A stretch of DNA of 64,000 nucleotides from Lysobacteraceae bacterium P (GCA_005503055.1 SCOX01000002.1:124001-188000); one strand, 5' to 3'; counted from the stretch's first letter, positions 43,840 to 54,650 are shown. The notes: a model not told the origin generated them from the sequence alone. Program-made: numbers and translations.

Positions 43840-45672
43840 CTACTCCACCGTCACCGACTTGGCCAGGTTGCGCGGCTTGTCGACGTCGGTGCCGCGTGCG
43901 AGCGCGGCGTGGTAGGCCAGAAGCTGCACCGGAATCGCGTGCACGACCGGCGAAAGCACGCCGACGTGCCGAGGCGCGCGGATCACGTGCACGCCCTCGG
44001 ACGGACCGAACTGGCTGTCCTCGTCGGTGAACACGAACAGCTCGCCGCCGCGCGCGCGCACTTCCTGCATGTTGGACTTCACCTTCTCCAGCAGGCTGTC
44101 GTTGGGCGCGATGACGACCACGGGCATCGCCGCGTCCACCAGCGCCAGCGGACCGTGCTTGAGTTCGCCCGCTGGGTAGGCTTCGGCGTGGATGTAGGAG
44201 ATTTCCTTGAGCTTGAGCGCACCTTCCAGTGCGATCGGGTAATGCACGCCGCGACCGAGGAACAGCGCGTGCTGCTTCGGCGCGAAACGCTCCGCCCAGG
44301 CGGTGACCTGCGGCTCCAGGTTCAAGGCGTGCTGCACGCTGCCGGGCAGGAAGCGCAGCGCGTCGAGGTACTGGCTTTCCTGTTCGACGCTCAGGCGGCC
44401 GTTCAACTTCGCCAGCGTGGCGGCCAGCGTGAACAGCGCCACCAGTTGCGTGGTGAAGGCCTTGGTCGACGCCACGCCGATTTCCGCGCCGGCGCGGGTG
44501 TAGTAGACCAGCTTGCTGGCGCGCGGGATCGCGCTCTCGGGTACGTTGCAGATCGACAGCGTGCGGTCGTGGCCGAGCGATTTGGCGTACTTCAGCGCCT
44601 CCATCGTGTCGAGCGTTTCGCCGGACTGCGAGATGGTGACGATGAGGTGCTTGGGATTCGCGACCGCCTTGCGATAGCGGTATTCGCTGGCGATCTCGAC
44701 CGAGCACGGCAGGCCGGAGATGGCCTCGATCCAGTAGCGCGCGGTCAGGCCGGCGTAGTAGCTGGTGCCGCAGGCGAGGATCTGCACGCCTTCCACGTCG
44801 CACAGCACTTGCTCGGCATTCGCGCCGAACAGCAGCGGGCTGAACGCGTTGGTGTCCATCACCGCCTCGATGGTGTCGGCGATGGCGCGCGGCTGCTCGT
44901 GGATTTCCTTCTGCATGAAGTGGCGGTACGGGCCCAGTTCCAGCGACGCGAGCGACACGTCGGAGACGTGCACTTCGCGCGCGATCTGCGCGCCGTCGGC
45001 GTCGAACACGCGAACGCCCTGGCGGGTGACTTCGGCGGTATCGCCTTCTTCCAGGAAGATCACCCGGCGCGTGGCCTGCAGGATCGCCGAGACATCGCTG
45101 GCGACGAAGTTCTCGCCCTCGCCCAGGCCGACCAGCAGCGGACAGCCCATGCGCGCGACGATGAGGCGTTCCGGCTCGCGCTTGCTGACCACGGCGATTG
45201 CATAGGCGCCGACGAGTTCACGCACGGCCTTCTGCACGGCAGCCAGCAGATCTGCGCCCTGCGACTGGTGGAAGTGGATGAGGTGGGCGATGACCTCGGT
45301 GTCGGTCTGCGACTCGAACACGTAGCCCTTGGCGCGCAGCGCTTCGCGCTGTTCGTCGTGGTTCTCGATGATGCCGTTGTGCACCACTGCCAGCTCGCCG
45401 AACGAGATGTGCGGATGGGCATTGGCTTCGGTCACGCCGCCATGCGTGGCCCAGCGCGTGTGGCCGATGCCGAGCATGGCGCTGAAGCCTTCGCTCTGGG
45501 CGGCGGCTTCCATTTCGGCCACGCGCCCCGTCCGGCGGACGCGGCGGACGTCGCTCCCGTCCAGCACGGCAATGCCGGCGGAGTCGTAGCCGCGGTATTC
45601 CAGACGCTTGAGGCCTTCGATCAGCACCGGCACCACGTCGCGATCGGCGATCGCACCAACGATTCCGCACAT
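43840..45672 (-). CDS. glmS: Glutamine--fructose-6-phosphate aminotransferase (isomerizing)
   Basis: A 610-residue enzyme starting [12 protein letters not shown], whose Cys2 becomes the N-terminal nucleophile of the glutaminase domain. The glutaminase half includes '[19 protein letters not shown]' and '[14 protein letters not shown]'. The two SIS domains follow ('[12 protein letters not shown]', '[15 protein letters not shown]', '[13 protein letters not shown]'), ending with the conserved '[10 protein letters not shown]', the protein end whose coding DNA is the TnsD recognition site in Tn7 targeting. The start at 45672 is fixed by the need for Cys2; the longer open frame upstream is spurious. 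The enzyme makes glucosamine-6-P, feeding UDP-GlcNAc synthesis with GlmU, which is encoded 7.6 kb away. It is divergent from the export operon. Confidence 0.97.
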   Translation of the reverse strand: MCGIVGAIADRDVVPVLIEGLKRLEYRGYDSAGIAVLDGSDVRRVRRTGRVAEMEAAAQSEGFSAMLGIGHTRWATHGGVTEANAHPHISFGELAVVHNGIIENHDEQREALRAKGYVFESQTDTEVIAHLIHFHQSQGADLLAAVQKAVRELVGAYAIAVVSKREPERLIVARMGCPLLVGLGEGENFVASDVSAILQATRRVIFLEEGDTAEVTRQGVRVFDADGAQIAREVHVSDVSLASLELGPYRHFMQKEIHEQPRAIADTIEAVMDTNAFSPLLFGANAEQVLCDVEGVQILACGTSYYAGLTARYWIEAISGLPCSVEIASEYRYRKAVANPKHLIVTISQSGETLDTMEALKYAKSLGHDRTLSICNVPESAIPRASKLVYYTRAGAEIGVASTKAFTTQLVALFTLAATLAKLNGRLSVEQESQYLDALRFLPGSVQHALNLEPQVTAWAERFAPKQHALFLGRGVHYPIALEGALKLKEISYIHAEAYPAGELKHGPLALVDAAMPVVVIAPNDSLLEKVKSNMQEVRARGGELFVFTDEDSQFGPSEGVHVIRAPRHVGVLSPVVHAIPVQLLAYHAALARGTDVDKPRNLAKSVTVE

Positions 45673-45737
45673 GCAGCGGCACTCCAGATCGGGGAAGACG
45701 GACAGTTTAGCGGGCGGGACGCGACGGCCGCTGTACG

Positions 45738-45775
45738 GCGGACACCCCGGTGTCCGCGCGGACGGTCCGGACACC
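45738..45775 (+). promoter_or_regulatory. Palindromic upstream activator sites (GGTGTCCG/CGGACACC)
   Basis: A 9-2-9 perfect palindrome GCGGACACC-CC-GGTGTCCGC (45738-45757) is followed by another CGGACACC half-site (45768-45775). The half-site forms an inverted pair with the preceding GGTGTCCG (45749-45756). The sites lie 45-80 bp upstream of a sigma-54 promoter, the usual place for enhancer sites of NtrC-type activators. The likely ligand is the response regulator encoded at 50612 in the same operon (inference). Confidence 0.6.
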
Positions 45776-45818
45776 TCGAATTGAACGCAAGTAGCTGAAA
45801 TACAAGGACACGATAGTT

Positions 45819-45832
45819 GGCACGATCCCTGC
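45819..45832 (+). promoter_or_regulatory. Sigma-54 (RpoN) promoter of the export operon
   Basis: TTGGCACGATCCCTGCTTT contains the invariant -24 GG (45819-45820) and -12 GC (45831-45832) separated by exactly 10 bp; the match to TGGCAC-N5-TTGC is complete except for one T-to-C change. Transcription would begin near 45843, about 25 nt before the adaptor ATG at 45869. Confidence 0.8.
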
Positions 45833-45868
45833 TTTATCAGGGGAGTTCCCGACTCGTCCAACGACCGA

Positions 45869-47158
45869 ATGATCCGCGACACCTCAGGCCAAGACCGCGT
45901 CATCGCCGCGCCCCCCGTGAATCCGCGTCGCAAGCAGCTGCTGATCGGCGGCGGCGTCGCGGCCGCCCTGCTCGTGGCCCTGAGCGTGCCCACGCTGGGT
46001 CGCTGGCTGGGCGCCGGCCAGTCCGTCAGCGGGGAGCGCCTGCGCACCGCCGAAGTCCGCCGCGGCACGCTCGTGCGCGATGTCTCGGTGCAGGGCCGCA
46101 TGGTCGCCGCCGTCAGCCCCACGTTGTACGCGCCCGCCGCGGGCACGGTGACGCTGAAGGTGCAGGCCGGCGACACCATCAAGCAGGGCCAGGCGCTGGC
46201 CGTGATCGACAGTCCCGAACTGCGCAGCAAGCTGGTGCAGGAGCAATCGACGCTGGCCAGCCTGCAGGCCGAGGCCAGCCGTGCCGCGCTGGACGCGCAA
46301 CTGGCGCGTTCGACCGCGCAAAAGGCGCTGGACCAGGCCGAGATCGACCGAACCGCCGCCCTGCGCGACCTGGAACGCAGCCAGCGCGGCTTCGAGGGCG
46401 GTGCGGTCTCCAGCATCGAGGTCGCCCGCGCACAGGACACGCTGAAGAAGGCCGACATCGGCCTGTCGCACGCGCAGCGCGACTACGGCCTGCAGGACCG
46501 CGGCGCCGGACTCGACACGCGCAACAAGCATCTGCTCGCACAGCGCCAGCAGGCGCTCGTCAACGACCTGCAGCGGCAGGTGGACGAACTCAACATCCGC
46601 TCGCCCGTGGAAGGCATGGTCGGCACGATCAACATCACCGATCGCACGGTGGTGCCGTTGAACCAGCCGCTGCTGGTGGTGGTCGACCTGCGCCAGCTCG
46701 AAGTCGAACTGCCCGTGCCGGAAAGCTACGCCGACGACCTGCGCCTGGGCATGGGCGCGGAGATCAGCTATGGCGGGCAGAAGTACAACGGCACGCTGCG
46801 CTCGGTCTCTCCGGAAGTGGTGAACGGCCAGGTGATGGCACGCGTGCGCTTTGCCGACCAACAGCCCGACGGCAAGCGCCCGACCGGTCTGCGCCAGAAC
46901 CAGCGCGTCAGCACGCGCGTGATGATCGAAGAGAAGCCCAATGTGCTGATGGTGCAGCGCGGCCCGTTCCTCGATACCGGCGGCGGCCGCGTGGCCTACC
47001 TCATGGACGGCGACACCGCCATCAAGACGTCGATCACCACCGGTGCCAGCAGCCTGTCCGACGTGGAAGTGCTGTCGGGCCTGAAGCCGGGCGACCGCGT
47101 CGTCATTTCCGACACCACCGCGTTCAACGGCGCCGACGAGGTGATGGTCAACGACTGA
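45869..47158 (+). CDS. HlyD/MacA-type periplasmic adaptor of an ABC exporter
   Basis: A 429-residue membrane-fusion protein. One N-terminal membrane helix ('[19 protein letters not shown]') is followed by the lipoyl half '[28 protein letters not shown]' and a long coiled coil (about residues 115-235: '[27 protein letters not shown]' and onward). The second lipoyl half ('[25 protein letters not shown]') and beta-barrel/membrane-proximal domains come next, ending '[25 protein letters not shown]'. It is the first gene of a six-gene rightward operon (adaptor, ATPase, two permeases, response regulator, histidine kinase) behind a sigma-54 promoter. Together with the next three genes it forms a MacAB-type tripartite exporter; the substrate is unknown. 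Confidence 0.9.
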   Translation: MIRDTSGQDRVIAAPPVNPRRKQLLIGGGVAAALLVALSVPTLGRWLGAGQSVSGERLRTAEVRRGTLVRDVSVQGRMVAAVSPTLYAPAAGTVTLKVQAGDTIKQGQALAVIDSPELRSKLVQEQSTLASLQAEASRAALDAQLARSTAQKALDQAEIDRTAALRDLERSQRGFEGGAVSSIEVARAQDTLKKADIGLSHAQRDYGLQDRGAGLDTRNKHLLAQRQQALVNDLQRQVDELNIRSPVEGMVGTINITDRTVVPLNQPLLVVVDLRQLEVELPVPESYADDLRLGMGAEISYGGQKYNGTLRSVSPEVVNGQVMARVRFADQQPDGKRPTGLRQNQRVSTRVMIEEKPNVLMVQRGPFLDTGGGRVAYLMDGDTAIKTSITTGASSLSDVEVLSGLKPGDRVVISDTTAFNGADEVMVND

Positions 47159-47227
47159 CCGCATCGCGTATCGCACTTCGACACTTCATTCCATCACGCC
47201 GAATACAAGCAGCACCAGGAGCCCGCC

Positions 47228-47971
47228 ATGCTGAAGATGACTCACCTGAGCAAGGTCTACCGTACCCACATGATCGAGACGCACGCCTTGCGCGGCTTCG
47301 ACATCCACGTGCGCGAAGGCGAATTCGTCGCCGTCACCGGGCCGTCCGGCTCGGGCAAGACCACGTTCCTCAACATCGCCGGCCTGCTCGAGGATTTCAA
47401 CGACGGCGATTACCTGCTCGACGGAGTATCGGTGAAGGGGTTGGATGACAATGCGCGTTCGCGCCTGCGCAACGAGAAGATCGGCTTCATCTTCCAGGGC
47501 TTCAACCTGATCCCCGATCTGAACCTGTTCGACAACGTCGACGTTCCGCTGCGCTACCGCCGCATGGGCGCCGCCGAGCGCAAGGAACGCATCGAGCATG
47601 CCCTCGGCCGCGTCGGCCTGATGTCGCGCATGAAGCACTATCCCTCCGAACTCTCCGGCGGCCAGCAGCAGCGCGTGGCGATCGCGCGCGCCCTGGCCGG
47701 ATCGCCGCGACTGCTGCTCGCCGACGAACCGACCGGCAACCTGGATTCGCTGATGGCGCGCGGCGTGATGGAACTGCTGGAAGAGATCCACGCGCAGGGC
47801 ACGACGATCGTGATGGTCACGCACGATCCGGAACTGGCCGCGCGCGCGCAGCGCAACGTGCACATCATCGACGGCCAGGTCACCGACCTGGACGATGCGC
47901 CGCGCCTGGGCGGCGATGCGCTGCACAGCGACGAGATCGCCGAGTCCGCGACCGCCGTTCCCGCCAACTGA
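47228..47971 (+). CDS. ABC transporter ATP-binding protein (MacB/LolD family)
   Basis: A 247-residue stand-alone nucleotide-binding domain. Walker A is 'GPSGSGKTTF', Q-loop 'GFIFQGFNLIPDLNLFDNV', ABC signature 'LSGGQQQR', Walker B 'LLLADEPTGNLDS' and H-loop 'VMVTHDPE'. The Q-loop 'FQ.FNL.....L.DNV' and 'DEPTGNLD' are characteristic of the LolD/MacB/FtsE branch that powers type VII (mechanotransmission) ABC systems rather than classic transporters. A GGAG ribosome site (CCAGGAGCCC) precedes the ATG. It is followed 10 bp later by the first permease gene. Confidence 0.95.
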   Translation: MLKMTHLSKVYRTHMIETHALRGFDIHVREGEFVAVTGPSGSGKTTFLNIAGLLEDFNDGDYLLDGVSVKGLDDNARSRLRNEKIGFIFQGFNLIPDLNLFDNVDVPLRYRRMGAAERKERIEHALGRVGLMSRMKHYPSELSGGQQQRVAIARALAGSPRLLLADEPTGNLDSLMARGVMELLEEIHAQGTTIVMVTHDPELAARAQRNVHIIDGQVTDLDDAPRLGGDALHSDEIAESATAVPAN

Positions 47972-47981
47972 GGACGCCGCC

Positions 47982-49304
47982 ATGCTCGCCTACTACCTGC
48001 GCCTGGCGATGATCTCGCTCAAGCGCAATCGCATCCTCACCGCGCTGATGGTGGCCGCCATCGCGCTCGGCATCGGCATGTCGATGACCTCGATGACGGT
48101 GCTGCACATGATGGCCGCCAACCCGATGTCGCATAAGGACACCCAGGTGCGCCGCGTCCAGCTCGACAACTGGGACGCCAACAATCCCTGGGACGACGAC
48201 AATCCGGCCGAACCGCCGGACCTGATGACCTATCAGGACGTGCGCAACCTGCTCGCCGCGCACAAGGCCGAGCAGGAAGCCGGCTTCTTCCCCAACGTGC
48301 TGTCGCTGGAACCGGCCAGGCGCGAGATCAAGCCGTACATGGTCGAGGCGCTGTTCACCACTCACGGCTTCTTCCCGATCTTCGAACCGCCCTTCAAGTA
48401 CGGCGGTGGCTGGAGCCAGGCCGAGGACGACAACGCCGCGCGCGTGGCGGTGATCAACGAAGAAACCAACGAGAAGATCTTCGGTGGCGAGAACAGCGTC
48501 GGCCGCAAGCTGCGCCTCAGCGGCGAGGACTACACCGTGGTCGGCGTGCTGGAGAAATGGCATCCGTCGCCGCTGGTCTACCACGTCGCGGCTGGCGCCT
48601 TCAACGACCCGCAGCAGATCTTCGTGCCGATGAGCATCGGCATCGAGAAGGAGCTGGTCAGCGGTTCCAACAACAGCTGCTACGAGGATCGTTCCGATCC
48701 GGGTTACCAGGGTCTGCTCGCCTCGGAGTGCATCTGGGTCGACTTGTGGGTACAGGTCAAGGACGAGGCCGACGCGCAGCGCTATCTGAGCTTCCTCAAC
48801 AACTACGTCACCGACCAGAAGAAGAACGGGCGCTTCCCGCGCCCGCTCAACAACAAGCTGCGCAACGTGTCGGAATGGCTGGTGGTGCAACGCGTGGTCA
48901 GTCGCGATGCACGCACGCAGGTGTGGCTCGCGTTTGCCTTCTTCGCGGTATGCCTGATCAACACGGTTGGCCTGCTGCTGGCCAAGTTCATGGGCAAGTC
49001 CTCGGAGATCGGCCTGCGCCGAGCGGTCGGTGCGAGCAAGCCGGCGGTGTTCGCCCAGTACCTGACCGAGTCGGGACTGGTCGGTCTGGCCGGTGGCGTG
49101 ATCGGCCTGGCCTTCACGGGCCTGGGCCTGCTCGCCCTGCGCAAGCTCTATGCCGGAACGTCGATCGAAAAGCTCGCCCAGCTCGACTGGACGATGGTCA
49201 GCGTGTCGCTGTTGATCGCGCTGGTCGCCAGCCTGATCGCCGGTCTGTACCCGACGTGGCGCGCCTGCCAGGTGCAACCGGCCACGCAACTGAAGACGCA
49301 GTAA
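47982..49304 (+). CDS. ABC transporter permease (MacB/FtsX type), subunit 1
   Basis: A 440-residue protein with the FtsX/MacB topology. One N-terminal membrane helix ('ILTALMVAAIALGIGMSM') is followed by a periplasmic domain of about 240 residues. Three C-terminal helices follow ('VWLAFAFFAVCLINTVGLLL', 'GLVGLAGGVIGLAFTGLGLLAL', 'MVSVSLLIALVASLIAGLYP') with the coupling-helix motif 'EIGLRRAVGASKPAVFAQYL' and terminal 'PTWRACQVQPATQLKTQ'. The ATG at 47982 follows GAGGACGCCGCC. Two different single-domain permeases in tandem suggest a heterodimeric exporter sharing the ATPase encoded upstream. Confidence 0.92.
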   Translation: MLAYYLRLAMISLKRNRILTALMVAAIALGIGMSMTSMTVLHMMAANPMSHKDTQVRRVQLDNWDANNPWDDDNPAEPPDLMTYQDVRNLLAAHKAEQEAGFFPNVLSLEPARREIKPYMVEALFTTHGFFPIFEPPFKYGGGWSQAEDDNAARVAVINEETNEKIFGGENSVGRKLRLSGEDYTVVGVLEKWHPSPLVYHVAAGAFNDPQQIFVPMSIGIEKELVSGSNNSCYEDRSDPGYQGLLASECIWVDLWVQVKDEADAQRYLSFLNNYVTDQKKNGRFPRPLNNKLRNVSEWLVVQRVVSRDARTQVWLAFAFFAVCLINTVGLLLAKFMGKSSEIGLRRAVGASKPAVFAQYLTESGLVGLAGGVIGLAFTGLGLLALRKLYAGTSIEKLAQLDWTMVSVSLLIALVASLIAGLYPTWRACQVQPATQLKTQ

Positions 49305-49315
49305 GGGAGCCTGTC

Positions 49316-50554
49316 ATGGAATTTCGTCCAGTATTCAATGCGCTGATGCGCAACAAGACCGGCCTGTTGCTGATCGTGCTGCAGGTCGCCATCACCCTGG
49401 CGATCGTATGCAACAGCGTCTTCATCATCCTGCAGCGCATCGAGAAGGTGAACCGCCCCAGCGGCATGCAGGAAGCCGGTCTTTTCACCGTCAGCAGCCT
49501 GGGCTTCACGCCGAACTTCGACCTGGCCGGCAGCATCCGCCAGGACCTCGATGCGCTGCGCTCGATTCCGGGCGTGGTGGACGCGACCACGATCAACTCG
49601 GTGCCGCTGTCGCAGGGCGGCTGGAGCGAGGGCGTGTCCGAGCAGCCCGACAGCGTGCCGCAGGAGAAGCGCATCCGCGAAAGTTCGTCGATCTACATGG
49701 TCGACGAGCACGGTTTGAATACGCTCGGCGTCAAGCTCATCGCCGGCCGCGACTTCAACGCCGGCGACGTCAGCGCCCGCACCAAGGACGACAAGGGCAC
49801 GCTGCATTCGGTGATCATCACGCAGGCGCTGGCCGACAAGGTGTTCCCCGGCGGAAACGCGGTGGGCAAGACGCTCTACAGCAGCCTCCCCGGAAAGAAC
49901 GCGCCGGTGACGGTGATCGGCGTCATCGAGCGCCTGCAGGCGCCGTGGGTGGGCTGGGACAAGGTCGAGCACGCGATCCTCGTGCCGCAGATGAGCCTCG
50001 GCGAATTCGACGCGAACAGTTCACGCTACCTGGTCCGCGCCGAGCCCGGACGTCGCGATGAAGTCATGAAGCAGGCCGAGCACAAGCTGGGCGAGGTCAA
50101 CGACGGGCGCATCGTGCGCGGCCTGCGCTCGATCGAGGAAGTGCGCGGCGAGAGCTACCGCCAGGACCGCGCCATGACCCTCGTGCTCACGGCCGTGATC
50201 TTCTCGCTGCTCGCGGTGACGGGACTGGGCATCGTCGGCATGGTCAGCTTCTGGGTCACGCGCCGCGTGAAGCAGATCGGCACGCGTCGTGCGCTGGGTG
50301 CGCGCCGTTTCGACATCCGCCGCTACTTCATGGTCGAGAACGTGATCGTGGTGGGCATCGGTATCGCACTGGGCTTGCTGCTGACCTACGGCTTCAACCT
50401 GTGGCTGATGAAGCACTACGAACTGCCGCGCCTGGCGTGGTACTACGCGCCACTGGGTGCGCTGACCGTGCTGATGCTGGGACAGCTGGCCGTGTTCGGA
50501 CCGGCCACCCGCGCCTCGCGCGTGTCCCCGGCGGTCGCCACGCGCACCGTCTGA
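49316..50554 (+). CDS. ABC transporter permease (MacB/FtsX type), subunit 2
   Basis: A 412-residue paralogue of the preceding permease: N-terminal helix ('GLLLIVLQVAITLAIVCNSVFI'), MacB_PCD-like periplasmic domain ('SIPGVVDATTINSVPLSQGG', 'GVKLIAGRDFNAGD', 'VIITQALADKVFPGGNAVGKTL') and three C-terminal helices. The FtsX motif 'RRVKQIGTRRALGARRFDIRRYF' and the end 'GPATRASRVSPAVATRTV' are typical. The start at 49316 has an AAGGGAG ribosome site. It lies 11 bp after subunit 1. Predicted to form a heterodimer with subunit 1 and to dock with the HlyD-like adaptor. Confidence 0.92.
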   Translation: MEFRPVFNALMRNKTGLLLIVLQVAITLAIVCNSVFIILQRIEKVNRPSGMQEAGLFTVSSLGFTPNFDLAGSIRQDLDALRSIPGVVDATTINSVPLSQGGWSEGVSEQPDSVPQEKRIRESSSIYMVDEHGLNTLGVKLIAGRDFNAGDVSARTKDDKGTLHSVIITQALADKVFPGGNAVGKTLYSSLPGKNAPVTVIGVIERLQAPWVGWDKVEHAILVPQMSLGEFDANSSRYLVRAEPGRRDEVMKQAEHKLGEVNDGRIVRGLRSIEEVRGESYRQDRAMTLVLTAVIFSLLAVTGLGIVGMVSFWVTRRVKQIGTRRALGARRFDIRRYFMVENVIVVGIGIALGLLLTYGFNLWLMKHYELPRLAWYYAPLGALTVLMLGQLAVFGPATRASRVSPAVATRTV

Positions 50555-50611
50555 CGCCCCGCGCGCCCGGCCTCCTGCGGCCGGGCGCGCACCACTGCTA
50601 GGCTAGGACGC

Positions 50612-51949
50612 ATGCGGACGATCCTCGTCATCGACGACAACCATGCCGTGCACGTCGCCCTCGACGTGCTGTTCTCGCTGGCCGACCTGCGCGTTCTCAG
50701 CGCGCAGTCGCCCGACGAGGGCCTGCGGATGCTCGAGACCGAAACGATCGACCTGGTCATCCAGGACATGAACTTCACCGCCGACACGACGTCGGGCGAG
50801 GAAGGCATCGCGCTGTTCCGCACCATTCGCGACCGCTTCCCGGACCTTCCGATCATCCTGCTGACCGCGTGGACGCGATTGGAATCCGCCGTCGCGCTGG
50901 TGAAGGCAGGTGCCGCCGATTACCTGGGCAAGCCGTGGGACGACCACAAGCTGATGACCACGGTGACCAACCTGGTGGAGCTGGGCGAGGCGAACCGCGC
51001 TCTGGCCCAGCACCGCGACGGCGAACGTCGCCGGCGGCTGGAACTGGAACGCCAGTACGACCTGCGCGGCGTGGTGTTCGCCGATCCGGCGAGCGAACGG
51101 CTGATCAGCCTCGCCTGCCACGTTGCGCGCGCCGACGTGCCGGTGCTGCTCAGCGGCCCCAACGGCGCCGGCAAGGAGCGGATCGCCGAGATCATCCAGG
51201 CCAACTCGTCGGTGCGCGACGGCCCGTTCGTCACGCTCAACTGCGGTGCGCTGCCGTCGGAGCTGATCGAAGCGGAGTTGTTCGGCGCCGAGGCCGGCGC
51301 ATATACCAGCGCCACCAAGTCGCGCGAAGGCAAGTTCGAAGCTGCCGACGGCGGCACGCTGCTGCTGGACGAAATCGGCAATCTGCCGCCCGCGGGGCAG
51401 GTGAAACTGCTGCGCGTGCTGGAGACCGGCCGCTTCCAGCGCCTTGGCTCGAATCGCGAGCGCCAGGTGAAGGTGCGGGTGATCGCGGCGACCAACGCCG
51501 ACCTGCCCGCGATGATCCGCGCAGGCACGTTCCGCGAGGACCTCTACTACCGCCTCAACGTGATCGAACTGCGAGTGCCGCCATTGGCGGAGCGTCGCGG
51601 CGATGTCCTGCCGCTGGCCGAGCATTTCCTCGAGGGACGGCGTCGGCTCAGCGATGCGGCGCGCAGCGCACTGCTGCGGCATCCGTGGCCCGGCAACGTG
51701 CGCGAGATGAAGAATGCGATCCAGCGTGCGCTGTTGCTGGGGCACGCCGAGATGATCGAGGCCGACGAACTCGGCCTGCCGACGCTGGCGGTCATGCCAC
51801 GTGCGCCCGGCGACGGCGAGCCGGATCGCGATGCGATCGAGGCGGCGCTGCAGCGCGCCGGAGGCGTGATGAGCCAGGCCGCGGCCGAGCTCGGACTGAG
51901 CCGACAGGCGCTGTACCGGCGCCTGGACAAGCTCGGCATTGCGCGGTGA
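50612..51949 (+). CDS. NtrC-family sigma-54-dependent response regulator
   Basis: A 445-residue three-domain activator. The receiver domain has acidic pocket D8-D9, phosphoacceptor D52, T85 and K107. The AAA+ domain has a Walker A of unusual form, 'SGPNGAGKE' (181-189; usual GESGTGKE), Walker B 'GGTLLLDEIG' (247-256) and 'REDLYYRLNVIELRVPPLAER'. The C-terminal Fis-type helix-turn-helix is 'MSQAAAELGLSRQALYRRLDKLGI'. The sigma-54-contacting GAFTGA loop reads G-A-Y-T-S-A (229-234), with Gly to Ser at the fifth position. It is encoded in the exporter operon and 4 bp ahead of its kinase. The sigma-54 promoter and palindromes at 45738-45832 are its probable target, implying positive autoregulation. 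Confidence 0.95.
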   Translation: MRTILVIDDNHAVHVALDVLFSLADLRVLSAQSPDEGLRMLETETIDLVIQDMNFTADTTSGEEGIALFRTIRDRFPDLPIILLTAWTRLESAVALVKAGAADYLGKPWDDHKLMTTVTNLVELGEANRALAQHRDGERRRRLELERQYDLRGVVFADPASERLISLACHVARADVPVLLSGPNGAGKERIAEIIQANSSVRDGPFVTLNCGALPSELIEAELFGAEAGAYTSATKSREGKFEAADGGTLLLDEIGNLPPAGQVKLLRVLETGRFQRLGSNRERQVKVRVIAATNADLPAMIRAGTFREDLYYRLNVIELRVPPLAERRGDVLPLAEHFLEGRRRLSDAARSALLRHPWPGNVREMKNAIQRALLLGHAEMIEADELGLPTLAVMPRAPGDGEPDRDAIEAALQRAGGVMSQAAAELGLSRQALYRRLDKLGIAR

Positions 51950-51953
51950 TGCG

Positions 51954-53270
51954 ATGCGCCAGCACAAACACCATTTCTCGTTGGCCGGAAAACTCGCGTT
52001 GCTGCTCTTCGCGGCGATGCTGGGCGCCGTCGCCTTGGGCGCGCTCCTGGTCGATTGGCTCGACAACGCGCTGCTCGGCGCCAGCCTGACGTTGCTGGCT
52101 TGCGCGATCGTCGCGCCCTGGATCGCACAACGCTACCTGGCGCGGCAGCTGAGCCTGTTCCGTGCGCTGTCGGGTTCGGTGGCGAGCTTCCGCGACGGCG
52201 ATTTCAGTTTCAGCGTGACGCGTCCGTCCAGCGATGAACTCGACGATCTGGTGGAAGCGCACAACGAGCTGGGGCGCGTGCTGCGCCTGGAACGCCAGTC
52301 GCTGTTCCAGCGCGAGTTGCTGCTGGACACCGTGGTGCAGAACACGCCGACCGCGCTGCTGTTGATCGAAGGCCGCGGCGCGATCGTGTACGGCAATCTC
52401 GCCGCGCGTCAGCTCTTCCACGACGGCCGCAAGGTGGAAGGCCTGAAGTTCGCCCAGTTGATCGAGAACACGCCGGCGCCGCTGCGCGAAGCGCTCGGCG
52501 AAGGCCGTGACCGGCTCTTCAGTTTCGAGCACGCAGGACAGGAAGAGACCTACCACCTCGCGCGCCGCGATTTCCACCTCAACGGGCGCGTGCACACGCT
52601 CTACATGTTCAAGCGGCTCACCGCCGAGTTGAACCGTCAGGAGGTGGCGACGTGGAAGAAGGTGATCCGTGTGATCAGCCACGAGCTCAACAATTCGCTG
52701 GCACCGATCACGTCGCTGGCGCATTCGGGTTCGGAATTGTTGCGACGCAGGGAGCACGAGAAGCTGGGCCGCATCTTCGAGACCATCGAGGAGCGCGCAC
52801 GGCATCTGCACGGCTTCCTGCGCGCGTATTCCAGCGTCGCCAAGCTGCCGGTTCCGGAACTGGAATCGGTCGACTGGGCACCGTTCTTGTCGCGGCTGCA
52901 ACAACACTATGCGTTCCAGCGGGGGCAGATCCCTTCGGTGCCCGCACGCTTCGATCCGGTCCAGGTCGAGCAGGCGCTGATCAACGTGCTCAAGAACGCG
53001 CACGAATCCGGCTCGGCCGAGAGCGACGTGACGTTGGCGGTGCGCCAGATCGGTCGAGTCGTGCGCGTGGATGTCAGCGACCGCGGATCGGGGATGTCTG
53101 ATGCGGTGCTGGCCAATGCGCTGGTGCCGTTCTATTCGACCAAGCGCACCGGCAGCGGGTTGGGCCTCGCGCTGGCGCGCGAGATCGCCGAGGCGCACGG
53201 GGGCCGGATCGGCCTGGCCAATCGCGAAGGCGGCGGATTGACGGTGAGTCTGACGCTGCCGGTCGAGTGA
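51954..53270 (+). CDS. Sensor histidine kinase, partner of the NtrC-type regulator
   Basis: A 438-residue kinase. Two N-terminal membrane helices (about residues 12-34 and 40-58) have almost no periplasmic loop, so sensing is intramembrane or cytoplasmic. A HAMP-like linker ('LFRALSGSVASFRDGDFSFSV') and a PAS domain ('TVVQNTPTALLLIEGRGAIVYGN') follow. The dimerisation helix has H243 in 'VISHELNNSLAPITSL'. The ATP-binding domain has N348 in 'INVLKNAHES', 'DRGSGM' and 'KRTGSGLGLALAREI'. The HELNNSLAPI H-box is typical of NtrY/NtrB-like kinases acting on sigma-54 regulators. The ATG at 51954 is preferred over a TTG five codons earlier inside the regulator gene. Last gene of the operon; convergent with glmU. 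Confidence 0.93.
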   Translation: MRQHKHHFSLAGKLALLLFAAMLGAVALGALLVDWLDNALLGASLTLLACAIVAPWIAQRYLARQLSLFRALSGSVASFRDGDFSFSVTRPSSDELDDLVEAHNELGRVLRLERQSLFQRELLLDTVVQNTPTALLLIEGRGAIVYGNLAARQLFHDGRKVEGLKFAQLIENTPAPLREALGEGRDRLFSFEHAGQEETYHLARRDFHLNGRVHTLYMFKRLTAELNRQEVATWKKVIRVISHELNNSLAPITSLAHSGSELLRRREHEKLGRIFETIEERARHLHGFLRAYSSVAKLPVPELESVDWAPFLSRLQQHYAFQRGQIPSVPARFDPVQVEQALINVLKNAHESGSAESDVTLAVRQIGRVVRVDVSDRGSGMSDAVLANALVPFYSTKRTGSGLGLALAREIAEAHGGRIGLANREGGGLTVSLTLPVE

Positions 53271-53279
53271 ACCGGCGGC

Positions 53280-54650
<1,371 letters not shown>

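Noticed and set aside
43840-46458. An extended 872-codon frame for glmS
   Set aside because: GlmS needs Cys directly after the initiator Met; the extra 262 residues lie opposite the divergent adaptor gene.
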